This document shows, one piece after another, positions 1 through 7,893 of a DNA stretch of 64,000 bases (its first letter is position 1; the number at the start of each line of letters is the position of its first letter). The stretch lies in NCBI RefSeq assembly GCF_030730925.1, contig NZ_JAVAMB010000006.1, forward strand, positions 124,001 to 188,000, given 5' to 3'. This DNA is from Flavobacterium sp. DG2-3 (lineage in GTDB: Bacteria; Bacteroidota; Bacteroidia; Flavobacteriales; Flavobacteriaceae). The notes beneath the pieces are model-generated. The model had not been told where the DNA came from, searched no databases, and was given only the letters and a program-made list of their open reading frames with translations. The translations under genes and the position numbers were made by a program.

Positions 1-1027
1 CTTTTTGAATGGTTTCTATCTGAATTTTATTCAATTCTTTATTCCAAACTTCCTGACTTTGTTTTTTTACTTTTTCGAAATCCCAGTCAGGCGTTTCTTT
101 TTTCATGTTTTCTAAAGCTCCAGCAGAACTTACAGGCGATAAAGCCATTTTTATTTTGATTTTTTCGCCTTCATTGGTGTCAAAATCAAAGAACAATTTT
201 AAGTTTTGTCCTGCCATTTCTGGAAAGTTTTTCGTTTGGTCAAATCTTCCCCAAAAACCTCTGTAAACACTTTTTTCTTGCGCCGCTTGTCCGTAACTTT
301 TGATGGGTTTATTGAATGACATCGCAAAATAAACCGTTCGGGTTCTCGCCCAACCATTGGTCTGACGGTAACCTGTTATTAAAGTATCGTTTTCTACACG
401 AACAAATGTCCAAACATTCTTTTTATCATAATTGTAAATTCCCGAAGTTAAATCTAGAATAATATGTGCTTCATCAGATTTTGGAAAAGTATACTGATGC
501 ATTCCCACTCGGGTTGTTGCCGTCAATTCTACTTTAATTTTATGATCTTCCAATAAAACACTGTAATAAGCGGGTTCTGCTTTTTCTGTCGAATGTGAAA
601 ATGCCGATCTATAACCCGACAATGGTTTTGAGGCTACACCTGGATTCAATTGCAGTTTTCCTGTTGTCGGCATAATTAAGAAATCGCCTAAATCGGAATG
701 TCCTGTCCCGCTGAAATGTGTATGGCTAAATCCTACAATGGTTTTATCTTCATACTGATAACCAGCACAGTATTTGTAAACTTCGCCATTATATTTTCCG
801 TTTAAACTGTAGGCAATTGTATCCGTTTCTGGACTTAATTGCACGCTTCCAAACGGAACTGTCGCACCAGGATAGGTATGTCCCATTTTTGCTGTGCCGA
901 TCATTGGGTCGACGTATTGAATAAGATTTTGCTTTTCTGCCGACTTGTTCTGTCCTACTACATTATTTATGGAAAGCACTGAAATTAGTACTCCGAGAAG
1001 AAAAGCACTGCGTTTTATTGTAATCAT
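1..1027 (-). CDS. GH92 family alpha-mannosidase, N-terminal part (cut by window edge)
   Basis: About 342 residues are visible, starting at the ATG at 1027; the C-terminus lies outside the window. A signal peptide of about 25 residues ends near VVGQ, so the protein is exported. It is followed by the hallmark of the GH92 N-terminal beta-sandwich: DPMIGTAKMGHTYPG, then ATVPFGSVQLSPET, and further on GFSHTHFSGTGHSD. GH92 enzymes are calcium-dependent exo-alpha-mannosidases, usually about 750 residues, that trim mannose from N-glycans or yeast mannan in the periplasm or at the surface. The catalytic half is not visible, so linkage specificity cannot be judged. No other carbohydrate gene adjoins it inside the window. 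Confidence 0.92.
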   Translation of the reverse strand, partial: MITIKRSAFLLGVLISVLSINNVVGQNKSAEKQNLIQYVDPMIGTAKMGHTYPGATVPFGSVQLSPETDTIAYSLNGKYNGEVYKYCAGYQYEDKTIVGFSHTHFSGTGHSDLGDFLIMPTTGKLQLNPGVASKPLSGYRSAFSHSTEKAEPAYYSVLLEDHKIKVELTATTRVGMHQYTFPKSDEAHIILDLTSGIYNYDKKNVWTFVRVENDTLITGYRQTNGWARTRTVYFAMSFNKPIKSYGQAAQEKSVYRGFWGRFDQTKNFPEMAGQNLKLFFDFDTNEGEKIKIKMALSPVSSAGALENMKKETPDWDFEKVKKQSQEVWNKELNKIQIETIQK

Positions 1028-1163
1028 TTTTATAGTTTTTCTTTGAAATCTTTGTCATTATTTTAATTCAGAAAAATACAACAATTTCTATTCTAAAAAA
1101 CATAATTTTAGCAGAACTCAAAAGGTTTAAATATCTTTGATATACTAAAAGCCTAGCAAAAGC

Positions 1164-1787
1164 ATGAAAAAATATATTTTAATTTTACTTTCCTTTTATT
1201 CGTCATTTATTTTTTCTCAAAAAGCAGAAAGCCGTAGATTATCCAAACAGGAAATTTCAGAGCGCGAACTTGAAGGCGTAACCGATTTTCCTATTTACAG
1301 AGCTTTTGAATTTAGTGATAAAGGCGGTGTATACAATTTGGTTTTAGGAGAAAATCAGAAAACAATTTCTAAAAAAGATACTTTAAATACAAAAATTCAA
1401 GCAATTTGCGTGATGAATGATCACGGCGGATTTCTAGAAAAATGGAGAATTAATGATCTACTTGAAGATTATGTTCCGAAAGAAACGAACATTTGGTTTT
1501 GGACTAAATACTGCAGTACAAAAGATATTGATAACGATGGCTATATTGATCCTGTAATCGTTTATGGCACAAGAACTGAATATGATGAAATAAGACGCGT
1601 AAAAGTTATTACCATTTATAAAAATAAAAAATACGTGATTCGTGCTGTCGAATGCGAATTAGACGATTGCAGAAGTTTTAAAAAAGATCAGAATTGGAAT
1701 ACGCTTCCTCAGAAAATAAAAACGTATCTGGATCAATTGGTTGTTAAATTGAGAAAAGAACAAAATTTGCTTTTGAAGGATGGGTAG
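1164..1787 (+). CDS. secreted protein of unknown function with a DxDxDG calcium-loop-like motif
   Basis: 207 residues with a signal peptide (MKKYILILLSFYSSFIFSQ). I do not recognise a named enzyme. It resembles a flavobacterial family annotated with surface-polysaccharide roles (M949_RS01915 type), but that is from memory and weak. Visible features are a WFWTKYC segment near residue 111 and an EF-hand or FG-GAP-like loop at residues 121-129 (DIDNDGYID) followed by a beta strand, which suggests a small calcium-stabilised beta domain. A -7 box TATCTTTG at 1132-1139 lies 24 bp before the ATG, giving a short leader. The gene is single and converges on the next one through a shared inverted repeat. 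Confidence 0.75.
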   Translation: MKKYILILLSFYSSFIFSQKAESRRLSKQEISERELEGVTDFPIYRAFEFSDKGGVYNLVLGENQKTISKKDTLNTKIQAICVMNDHGGFLEKWRINDLLEDYVPKETNIWFWTKYCSTKDIDNDGYIDPVIVYGTRTEYDEIRRVKVITIYKNKKYVIRAVECELDDCRSFKKDQNWNTLPQKIKTYLDQLVVKLRKEQNLLLKDG

Positions 1788-1791
1788 ATTT

Positions 1792-1859
1792 AATTATAAA
1801 TTATGAGTTATGAATTGTTGCTTATTAATTTCATAACTCATAACTCATAATTCATAATT
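1792..1859. terminator. inverted repeat between convergent genes
   Basis: Left arm AATTATAAATTATGAGTTATG and its near-complement at 1830-1859 (TCATAACTCATAACTC, then ATAATTCATAATT) form an AT-rich stem between two convergent genes. It probably works as a bidirectional terminator. The sequence type is a common flavobacterial intergenic repeat. Confidence 0.6.
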
Positions 1860-1860
1860 C

Positions 1861-2217
1861 TTATTCACTCATTTCATCGTAACGTTCCGGAACCTGCGGA
1901 TCGTAAAGAGGTAATTTGAATTCTTCCATGATCTCAACCAATTTATTCATAGTTTTTCCTTCTGTTCCGTAGCAATCTATTTTGATGCTTTGTGGTGTGG
2001 TAATAACTTGAAATGCTCCTTTTCCTTTTGGATTTTTCCAGCTGTTTTCATCGACTCTTTCCCAGTCAGAAAAAACAGAATTAATTCTGTTTACGATTAC
2101 GTCAGTTTGAAGAATAGCAAGACCTTCTACTTCTTCTTTTTCAAGAAGAGCTTCATAAACCTCCTGATTGTTCAGGTAAATTTCGTCCAGATATCTCCAA
2201 AAAAGTAATTCGTACAT
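1861..2217 (-). CDS. conserved small acidic protein of unknown function
   Basis: 118 residues with no signal peptide or membrane segment, so probably cytoplasmic. It is acidic, with a helical N-terminal half (MYELLFWRYLDEIYLNNQEVY) and a predicted strand-rich middle (KGAFQVITTPQSIKIDCYG). I see no catalytic motif and do not recognise the family. It is co-directional with purM but purM lies upstream (2367-3545) across a 149-bp gap that contains a dispersed repeat, so co-transcription is uncertain. Confidence 0.65.
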   Translation of the reverse strand: MYELLFWRYLDEIYLNNQEVYEALLEKEEVEGLAILQTDVIVNRINSVFSDWERVDENSWKNPKGKGAFQVITTPQSIKIDCYGTEGKTMNKLVEIMEEFKLPLYDPQVPERYDEMSE

Positions 2218-2287
2218 ATTATGTGTGTTTTGAAACCATATAAGTGATATAAGAAAATATAAAAAGAAGGCTCTAATTGGAACGTGG

Positions 2288-2310
2288 CTTCGACTCCGCT
2301 CAGCCTGACA
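2288..2310 (+). repeat. short dispersed repeat, TTCGACTCCGCTCAG type
   Basis: Copy of a flavobacterial dispersed element (CTTCGACTCCGCTCAGCCTG). Other copies are at 33320-33343 in an intergenic space and at 27348-27371 inside icmF. Confidence 0.7.
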
Positions 2311-2366
2311 ATTGATTCTTTAAATTAAAATGAACTTATATAACTTATATGGTTTAAGTATTTTTT

Positions 2367-3545
2367 TTAATAATTGAATGTTCCGTATTCGCTTGTAATA
2401 GTAAGTTTTTTTGCGTCTGCTGCTTCTACTCTACCTACGATTTGTGCTTCTACATTGAAAGATTTTGAGATTTCGATAATATCTTGTGCAATACTTTCTG
2501 AAACATAAAGCTCCATTCTGTGACCGCAGTTGAAAACCTGATACATTTCTTTCCAATCTGTTTTTGACTGTTCTTGAATTAATTTGAACAATGGCGGAAC
2601 TGGAAATAAATTGTCTTTTATAATGTGTAAATCTTTTACGAAATGTAAAATTTTAGTTTGCGCTCCACCGCTGCAGTGCACCATTCCGTGAATATCTTCT
2701 GGAGTATATTTATCTAAAATCTTTTTGATAATTGGTGCGTACGTTCTTGTTGGAGAAAGCACTAATTGTCCCGCATTGATTGGACTGTTTTCTACCTCAT
2801 CAGTTAAATTTACCTGCCCAGAATAAATCAATTCTTCTGGAACTGCTGCATCGTAACTTTCTGGATATTTTTTAGCCAAATATTTTCCGAAAACGTCATG
2901 ACGAGCAGAAGTAAGTCCGTTACTTCCCATTCCACCGTTATACCCTTTTTCATAAGAAGCTTGTCCGAAAGAAGCCAAACCAACGATTACATCTCCAGCT
3001 TTAATGTTTGCATTATCTACAACATGGCTGCGTTTCATACGTGCCGTAACTGTCGAATCTACAATGATTGTTCGAACTACATCTCCAACATCGGCTGTTT
3101 CTCCTCCTGTTGAATGAATCGTAACTCCAAATGATTTTAATTCATTTATTAATTCTTCTGTTCCGTTGATAATTGCAGAAATTACTTCGGCAGGAATTAA
3201 GTTTTTATTTCTTCCAATAGTTGAAGAAAGTAAGATATTGTCTGTTGCACCGACACACAATAAATCATCAATATTCATGATTAAAGCATCTTGAGCGATT
3301 CCTTTCCAAACAGAAAGATCCCCAGTTTCTTTCCAATACATATACGCCAAAGACGACTTTGTACCTGCTCCATCAGCATGCATAATAAGGCAGTGCTCCT
3401 CATCTTGCGTTAAATAATCTGGTACAATTTTGCAGAATGCCTGCGGAAATAAACCTTTGTCAATATTTTTTATAGCGTTATGTACGTCTTCTTTTGATGC
3501 CGAAACACCTCTTTGTGCATATCTTTTGCTAGAATCTGAACTCAT
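2367..3545 (-). CDS. purM: phosphoribosylformylglycinamidine cyclo-ligase (AIR synthetase)
   Basis: PurM closes the imidazole ring in purine biosynthesis: FGAM + ATP to AIR + ADP + Pi. The 392-residue protein shows the family landmarks HADGAGTKSS (nucleotide/substrate loop), MNIDDLLCVGA, HSTGGETADVGD and GLTSARHDVFGK, plus the C-terminal VHCSGGAQTK. It is longer than the roughly 345-residue proteobacterial enzyme, as is usual for the Bacteroidota form. Start is the ATG at 3545. A -7 box TATCTTTG on the minus strand at 3579-3572 fits a leader of about 20 nt. It is a single gene, not in a pur operon here. Confidence 0.95.
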   Translation of the reverse strand: MSSDSSKRYAQRGVSASKEDVHNAIKNIDKGLFPQAFCKIVPDYLTQDEEHCLIMHADGAGTKSSLAYMYWKETGDLSVWKGIAQDALIMNIDDLLCVGATDNILLSSTIGRNKNLIPAEVISAIINGTEELINELKSFGVTIHSTGGETADVGDVVRTIIVDSTVTARMKRSHVVDNANIKAGDVIVGLASFGQASYEKGYNGGMGSNGLTSARHDVFGKYLAKKYPESYDAAVPEELIYSGQVNLTDEVENSPINAGQLVLSPTRTYAPIIKKILDKYTPEDIHGMVHCSGGAQTKILHFVKDLHIIKDNLFPVPPLFKLIQEQSKTDWKEMYQVFNCGHRMELYVSESIAQDIIEISKSFNVEAQIVGRVEAADAKKLTITSEYGTFNY

Positions 3546-3629
3546 GAAAATTAGTTTGTGTTGATGTGGTGCAAAGATAATCCCTTTTTTTTATTCTTTG
3601 CGGTATTCGATTATTTGATTGATAAAAAA

Positions 3630-3656
3630 ATCGGCAGAAGTATATCTTCTGCCGAT
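3630..3656 (-). terminator. strong 11-bp hairpin upstream of purM
   Basis: ATCGGCAGAAG and CTTCTGCCGAT pair perfectly around a 5-nt loop. A-rich sequence on the left gives a T tract on the minus strand, so it would stop minus-strand transcripts arriving from the lipoprotein gene before purM. It may back up the terminator at 3767-3826. Confidence 0.65.
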
Positions 3657-3766
3657 CTTCTCAAATAAAATTGGTTATGAAGGTTTGGCTTGCTGATTAA
3701 AGGCGCTAAGGTACTGAGGCACTAAGATGCTAAGTTTCCTCTTAGAATCTGATAATCTTGAATATT

Positions 3767-3826
3767 AAAAAATCCGCTTAAATCTGTAAACCTGCATGAA
3801 ACTAGACTACAATTTAAGCGGATTTT
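3767..3826 (-). terminator. terminator after the curli-linked lipoprotein gene
   Basis: AAAATCCGCTTAAAT at the left pairs with ATTTAAGCGGATTTT at 3811-3826; on the minus strand the stem is followed by a T run. It sits 12 bp past the stop of the gene ending at 3838. The 3700-3740 stretch to its left holds a GCTAAGGTACTGAGGCAC-type dispersed repeat. Confidence 0.75.
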
Positions 3827-3837
3827 CTATATATTTT

Positions 3838-5322
3838 TTATTCCCAATCAGGCATTGCTGTTCCTGAAAATAAGGTTGTTCTAGAATTTGCTACGCCTAT
3901 TCCGCATTTCACGGTATTTTTTACCGAAATTCCATCGTTTGAGGTATTCGTAAAAATCAATTCTGCTTCGTTTGGAGAATATCGCACATCCAGATCGTTT
4001 GTTCCCGCAGCTTTTTCTGTTGCAATTCCGTATGAATTTCCTAAAAGAAAGTTATATTCAAAAATTTTAGAATCTAATTGACGATAATTGCTGTTTTCAA
4101 ATCCAGAAACATCTCTCGTGTAAACAAGTTTTAAACCAGAAACCGAAAAATTCAATCCGCTGACTGCTCCAGGCAATCCTGCTAATACTTGCGTTTCTAT
4201 AACTCCTGAAGGATTTATAACGTAAATTTCAACACCGTAACCGTTTATATCGTTTACTTTAAGCGCTATTTTACTTCCATCAGCACTCCAATCGCATTCA
4301 GAAATAAATTTCCCGTTTGGTGTTTGGAATATTTTGGCTAATCCGCTTCCATCGCTTTTAATTCGATACAATTTATCAAAGCTCGGATAAATAAATTCAC
4401 TTCCTGAAGCATTCCAAGAATAGCCTAAATAATCTGAATTGAATCCTGCAATTGGAACAGAACTGGTTACTTTTTTAATATCTGATCCATCAAAATTCAT
4501 TGTATAAATATCATTTTGCGAACCGCTTGTTCCTATAAATGCTATTTTCTGAGCCTGATTATTTCGTCTCGGACGCCAGTAATTTTTTTCCGAACTTGTC
4601 AATTGATATTGTTTACCTGCGTCATCTGCGGTAAAAATGACATTATTTCCGCTTATAGTTTTCACAAATAAATGTCTTGTTGAAGGGAATGCAACGGTAG
4701 AAAATGCACTTACCGTACTTAAAACAGGGGTATTAATTCCGTCGCTTACAGAAACCTGCCAGTAATATTTAGCACCATATATTAAATCTGTGAGTATTAT
4801 TTTTTTGTCTTTTATGTCTGCAAAAACTGCTACATCGCTATTTTTATCATTTCTCAAATTTACAGTATACGTCATTGCATCATTATCTGGGTCTGTTACG
4901 GTCCAAGTTAATTCTAAACTTATCGGTTGATTTACACTATTATCTACTGGAGCTGCCAGAACCGGAACTGTTGGAGGCTTATTATTTGCAGTAGATTTGC
5001 TCAATTCAAATACAATTTCAGAGGTGTTATTTGCTGTTACGGTAACTGCTTCAAATTTTGCTACAAAACCATCTTTTTGAGCTTGAAAAGAATATTCTCC
5101 CGTTTTTATGTTTGAAACTGTAAATTTTCCTTCGGCATCTGTAAAAACAGTGCTGGTTGTCGGACTTGATAATATTTTGACATTTTCCATTGGTTCAAAA
5201 GTCTCACTGTTGACTACTTTTCCTGTCACTGTTCCAAACTCAGATTCTCCAATTTTTTCTTCGCTGCAGGAAACCAAAAACAATAAAAAAAGTATGCTCG
5301 TTATTTTATATATATACTTCAT
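3838..5322 (-). CDS. lipoprotein with carboxypeptidase-like, Fn3-like and TolB-like propeller regions
   Basis: 494 residues. The N-terminus is a lipoprotein signal with lipobox LVSC (Cys19). Residues about 29-110 form a CarboxypepD-regulatory-like beta domain (GTVTGKVVNSETFEPMENV). Residues about 115-207 look like a fibronectin type III domain (TVPVLAAPVDNS, then YYWQVSVSDG). The C-terminal 280 residues contain TolB/PD40-like blades such as NDIYTMNFDGSDIKK and KLYRIKSDGSGL. The fold suggests a surface-anchored binding protein, not an enzyme. It is 55 bp downstream of csgG in the same direction, so it may be the last gene of the curli operon and help anchor the fibre. That role is inference. 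Confidence 0.8.
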   Translation of the reverse strand: MKYIYKITSILFLLFLVSCSEEKIGESEFGTVTGKVVNSETFEPMENVKILSSPTTSTVFTDAEGKFTVSNIKTGEYSFQAQKDGFVAKFEAVTVTANNTSEIVFELSKSTANNKPPTVPVLAAPVDNSVNQPISLELTWTVTDPDNDAMTYTVNLRNDKNSDVAVFADIKDKKIILTDLIYGAKYYWQVSVSDGINTPVLSTVSAFSTVAFPSTRHLFVKTISGNNVIFTADDAGKQYQLTSSEKNYWRPRRNNQAQKIAFIGTSGSQNDIYTMNFDGSDIKKVTSSVPIAGFNSDYLGYSWNASGSEFIYPSFDKLYRIKSDGSGLAKIFQTPNGKFISECDWSADGSKIALKVNDINGYGVEIYVINPSGVIETQVLAGLPGAVSGLNFSVSGLKLVYTRDVSGFENSNYRQLDSKIFEYNFLLGNSYGIATEKAAGTNDLDVRYSPNEAELIFTNTSNDGISVKNTVKCGIGVANSRTTLFSGTAMPDWE

Positions 5323-5377
5323 TGCTGCTTGTTTTAAATTTTAAACTTAATTACTTTTTAAATTCAGAAATACGGTC

Positions 5378-6739
5378 TTATTTCTTCTTCACGCCGAAAT
5401 AAAACGTCAGTCCTAATCCGAATTTATAATAGTAATCATCTCTGGTCCCTGCTATTTTGTAATCAACATTATCACTAAAATTGATATTCTGTTCTGCAAA
5501 CAATTTTATGCCTAAGTAATCTGCTGCCATATATTCTAAACCAGCCCCAAACTGAACTTTACTATAGGTATTTTCAAATTTTCTGTTCATTGCAAATCCA
5601 CCTCCTCCATAGAGATAGGGAGTAAATCGGTCTTTAGGAAGTAAAATCCATTCCAGATTTAAGTCGTATGATATATATCCTACGTCGAGCAGATTTTTGT
5701 TTGCAAGATTCACTACATTGGTAGAAGCGCTTACTGTAAAACTTGGTGTAAGCATAAATTTTAGAGCTCCACGTCCAAACGGTCTGAAAAGCGGATCTCG
5801 GTAATCGCCATCCATTAAAGTTCCGCCGCCAGAAAGTTCTATTCCAAATTTGCTTCTTCTTTTTTCAAGAGTTCTTCCGTACAATTCGGTTACTTCTGCT
5901 GTTCTGGTTTCTTCATTATAGGCTTTAATTAAATTATCTACTTGCCATTTTGGTGCATCGGCTTCCCAGATATTATCTTTTATTCCTTCTATAACTAAAG
6001 ATTCTACTGCTTTTTCTATGGCTTCTGTTACAGCCATGTGCACAGGTTCGTTGGTTGTATATCCTGTTTCTACTTCAAGAAGTCTTTTAAAATTGACATA
6101 TCTAAAAAGACTTTCGTCAATTGCTTGAGACAAAATGGTTTTGGAGATATAAACTGATTTTAAAATTTTTCCGTTTGAGGTAGAAATCATTCTCAGATAT
6201 ATCGTAACGCGATCTTGGCGGTATTTTACAGATGCTCCTGCACCAAAATACCTTGCTCCGAATCCGCCGGTAATAATATTAGAATCATAAGAAACAATTC
6301 CTCCTTCCAATAATACTCCAGCATATAAAAGGGGCGTTAATTGCGGTTCGTTCGGATTTGCATTTTTGATATATTCTTGTCTAGTGGCTCGAATAAGATT
6401 TCTTTCCTGCAAAAGGTTTCCGATATTTTCACGTTCGATCGGCACAAACCATTTTGAGTCTTCTAGTGCTTTTATCAAAATTGAAGTTGCACCCTGAGTT
6501 ACGGCAGTACTAAAACTGCTTCCGTTTTCCTGAGGTTTGTATTGTCCTGTCTGATCTCTAAATTTGTAGACACCAACCACGACTTGTTCCTTAGGTTTTG
6601 GCAAATCTTTTAGCAATGAAGTCGCAGGCGTACCTTCTCCCAAAACAGCTTTCTGTACTCCAGTGGGTTGGTTATAATAAGCGCCGCAACCAGTAAAAAG
6701 AAATCCAAATACAATGATTAGATAGTAATGGAATCGCAT
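5378..6739 (-). CDS. csgG: CsgG-type curli secretion channel with a C-terminal beta-barrel-like extension
   Basis: CsgG is the outer-membrane lipoprotein that forms the nonameric pore exporting curlin subunits. The lipobox FTGC (Cys18) is followed by the CsgG core at residues about 30-265 (VVVGVYKFRDQTGQYKP, then STAVTQGATSILIKAL and WFVPIERENIGNLLQERNL). E. coli CsgG has about 277 residues; this one has 453. The extra 160 residues (about 295-453) read as alternating strands ending YYYKFGLGLTFYFGVKKK, like small outer-membrane beta-barrel proteins (LYGGGGFAMNRKF, GAGLEYMAADYLGIKLFAE). The gene follows csgF with a 1-nt gap. Confidence 0.92.
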   Translation of the reverse strand: MRFHYYLIIVFGFLFTGCGAYYNQPTGVQKAVLGEGTPATSLLKDLPKPKEQVVVGVYKFRDQTGQYKPQENGSSFSTAVTQGATSILIKALEDSKWFVPIERENIGNLLQERNLIRATRQEYIKNANPNEPQLTPLLYAGVLLEGGIVSYDSNIITGGFGARYFGAGASVKYRQDRVTIYLRMISTSNGKILKSVYISKTILSQAIDESLFRYVNFKRLLEVETGYTTNEPVHMAVTEAIEKAVESLVIEGIKDNIWEADAPKWQVDNLIKAYNEETRTAEVTELYGRTLEKRRSKFGIELSGGGTLMDGDYRDPLFRPFGRGALKFMLTPSFTVSASTNVVNLANKNLLDVGYISYDLNLEWILLPKDRFTPYLYGGGGFAMNRKFENTYSKVQFGAGLEYMAADYLGIKLFAEQNINFSDNVDYKIAGTRDDYYYKFGLGLTFYFGVKKK

Positions 6740-6740
6740 G

Positions 6741-7145
6741 TTATTGATTTGGGATGATTACTTGGGTTTGTTCTCCTGTATTGGTATCTAAGATATTGAG
6801 CGTTAATCCGTCTGATGAAGGGTAAACATCGACAGAATAACTTCCGAAAGTATAAGAGCCTTCTTTGATACCATCTGTACCAAATTGCTGTTTATAGAGA
6901 GAACTGGAAATCTGACTTAATAATTGCGAATTTAAATTGGCTTTAAATCTTTCTAAGTCTGTTTGCGTTGTAGTGGCTTCAGCTTTATCTTTTTGCTTAT
7001 TTTGTGCTTCGGCACTGCTTAAAAGCCATTGATAATTGAAGGTATCTCCTCCAAAAGCTGGATTGACCGGTTTATAAACTAGAGCTTGTGCATTTATAAA
7101 CGGAGAGATAAAGAGTACTACTGTGAAGGTTAAAATAAATTTCAT
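6741..7145 (-). CDS. csgF: CsgF-type curli assembly factor
   Basis: 134 residues with a signal peptide ending FINAQA. The mature N-terminus LVYKPVNPAFGGDTFNYQW is the conserved CsgF segment that in E. coli inserts into the CsgG pore. The middle is charged and Q-rich (EAQNKQKDKAEATTTQTD) and the C-terminal region is strand-rich. CsgF tethers the nucleator CsgB at the surface and makes a second constriction in the channel. It lies between csgE (16-bp gap) and csgG (1-nt gap), the expected operon order. Confidence 0.93.
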   Translation of the reverse strand: MKFILTFTVVLFISPFINAQALVYKPVNPAFGGDTFNYQWLLSSAEAQNKQKDKAEATTTQTDLERFKANLNSQLLSQISSSLYKQQFGTDGIKEGSYTFGSYSVDVYPSSDGLTLNILDTNTGEQTQVIIPNQ

Positions 7146-7161
7146 GGCGCTAATAATAAAA

Positions 7162-7485
7162 TTAATACTGAGTGAAATATTTGCGTTCTTTTTCTTTTTC
7201 TTTCAAATAAGTAAAGGTTGCGTTTACAGATTCTTCTGCAACCGCTTCTAAAAATTCGTCGTTTGGCTGTGCTAAAAATTCATAAATAACTTCATTATCG
7301 ATGATTATCGAAATGGCTGTATTTCTCGCGAAACTATATTCTTCACCTATTGTGACTATTTTTTCTGCATTTATTCCAAGTTCATTGTATTTGTAATAAT
7401 ATCTATCGTAAAAATCTTTTCCCATTTTTGTTTTGGTATCATCGGTTATAATACCTTTCAAAACAAATCCGTCAACGGGAAGCAC
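7162..7485 (-). CDS. csgE: CsgE-type curli chaperone domain (3' part of a frameshifted csgH-csgE gene)
   Basis: Read alone this is 107 residues from a GTG at 7485 and begins VLPVDGFVLKGIITDDTKTK, followed by KMGKDFYDRYYYKYNE and FLAQPNDEFLEAVAEE. This is the CsgE domain, which caps CsgG and delivers CsgA. It has no signal peptide of its own, so as a separate protein it could not reach the periplasm. The reading frame continues upstream past the GTG (GAT GAT GTA ATA) into the A10 run that ends the preceding gene. One extra A, or a -1 frameshift, would join the two into a protein of about 243 residues with a signal peptide. The GTG is therefore probably not a real start. Confidence 0.88.
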   Translation of the reverse strand: MLPVDGFVLKGIITDDTKTKMGKDFYDRYYYKYNELGINAEKIVTIGEEYSFARNTAISIIIDNEVIYEFLAQPNDEFLEAVAEESVNATFTYLKEKEKERKYFTQY

Positions 7486-7487
7486 TA

Positions 7488-7892
7488 TTACATCATCTTT
7501 TTTTTTTCTTCACCCAGCACCACTCTATCTTTTGCTATAATTTGTTTATCTTCATCATAAAATAGTAGCAAAACAATTACTTCATCATCTGCCGAGAGAT
7601 TTATCTGCGAGCTAGATAATTTTTGGATTTCATTGGGCTGCAATGTAAAAACACCAACTTGATCGTTGTTAGACTGATTATTACTTTTATTATTATTTTT
7701 TATTACAGATAATTTGTACGCAGCACTCCGAATTACATCTGTAAGATTTTCGGCTGTACCGGTAATTTTTACGGTACCTTCTACTTGTACAATTTCTAAT
7801 TTTGCTTTTATCTTATCCTGAGGAACTTGCCCATAAATGAGAAAAGAAAAAAGCAGAAAAAAAGAGGTTATATATCTGTTAAAAAAATGCAT
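7488..7892 (-). CDS. CsgH/CsgC-like curli inhibitor domain, 5' part of the csgH-csgE gene
   Basis: 134 residues: a signal peptide (ends FLIYGQ), then one Ig-like beta domain (KAKLEIVQVEGTVKITGTAE, VGVFTLQPNEIQKL, DEVIVLLLFYDEDK). The fold and the GxVxxxG and xxGVFxL patterns match CsgH/CsgC-type periplasmic proteins that block premature curlin polymerisation. In Bacteroidota this domain is, as I recall, often fused ahead of CsgE. Here the frame closes with GEEKKKMM and tandem stops TAA TAG directly after an A10 run. The product is thus either a free CsgH-like protein or the N-domain of a CsgH-CsgE fusion. It starts 1 nt after csgB stops. Confidence 0.85.
   Translation of the reverse strand: MHFFNRYITSFFLLFSFLIYGQVPQDKIKAKLEIVQVEGTVKITGTAENLTDVIRSAAYKLSVIKNNNKSNNQSNNDQVGVFTLQPNEIQKLSSSQINLSADDEVIVLLLFYDEDKQIIAKDRVVLGEEKKKMM
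7497..7507 (-). other. A10-G slippery run, candidate -1 frameshift or transcriptional-slippage site
   Basis: On the minus strand, ten A residues (7507-7498) are followed by G. In the upstream frame the last codons are GAA GAA AAA AAA AAG ATG ATG TAA TAG, so the heptamer A AAA AAG sits in the frame used by E. coli dnaX. A -1 shift leads straight into the CsgE frame. An equivalent outcome follows from RNA polymerase slipping on A10, or from one missing A in the assembly. Confidence 0.6.
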
Positions 7893-7893
7893 A

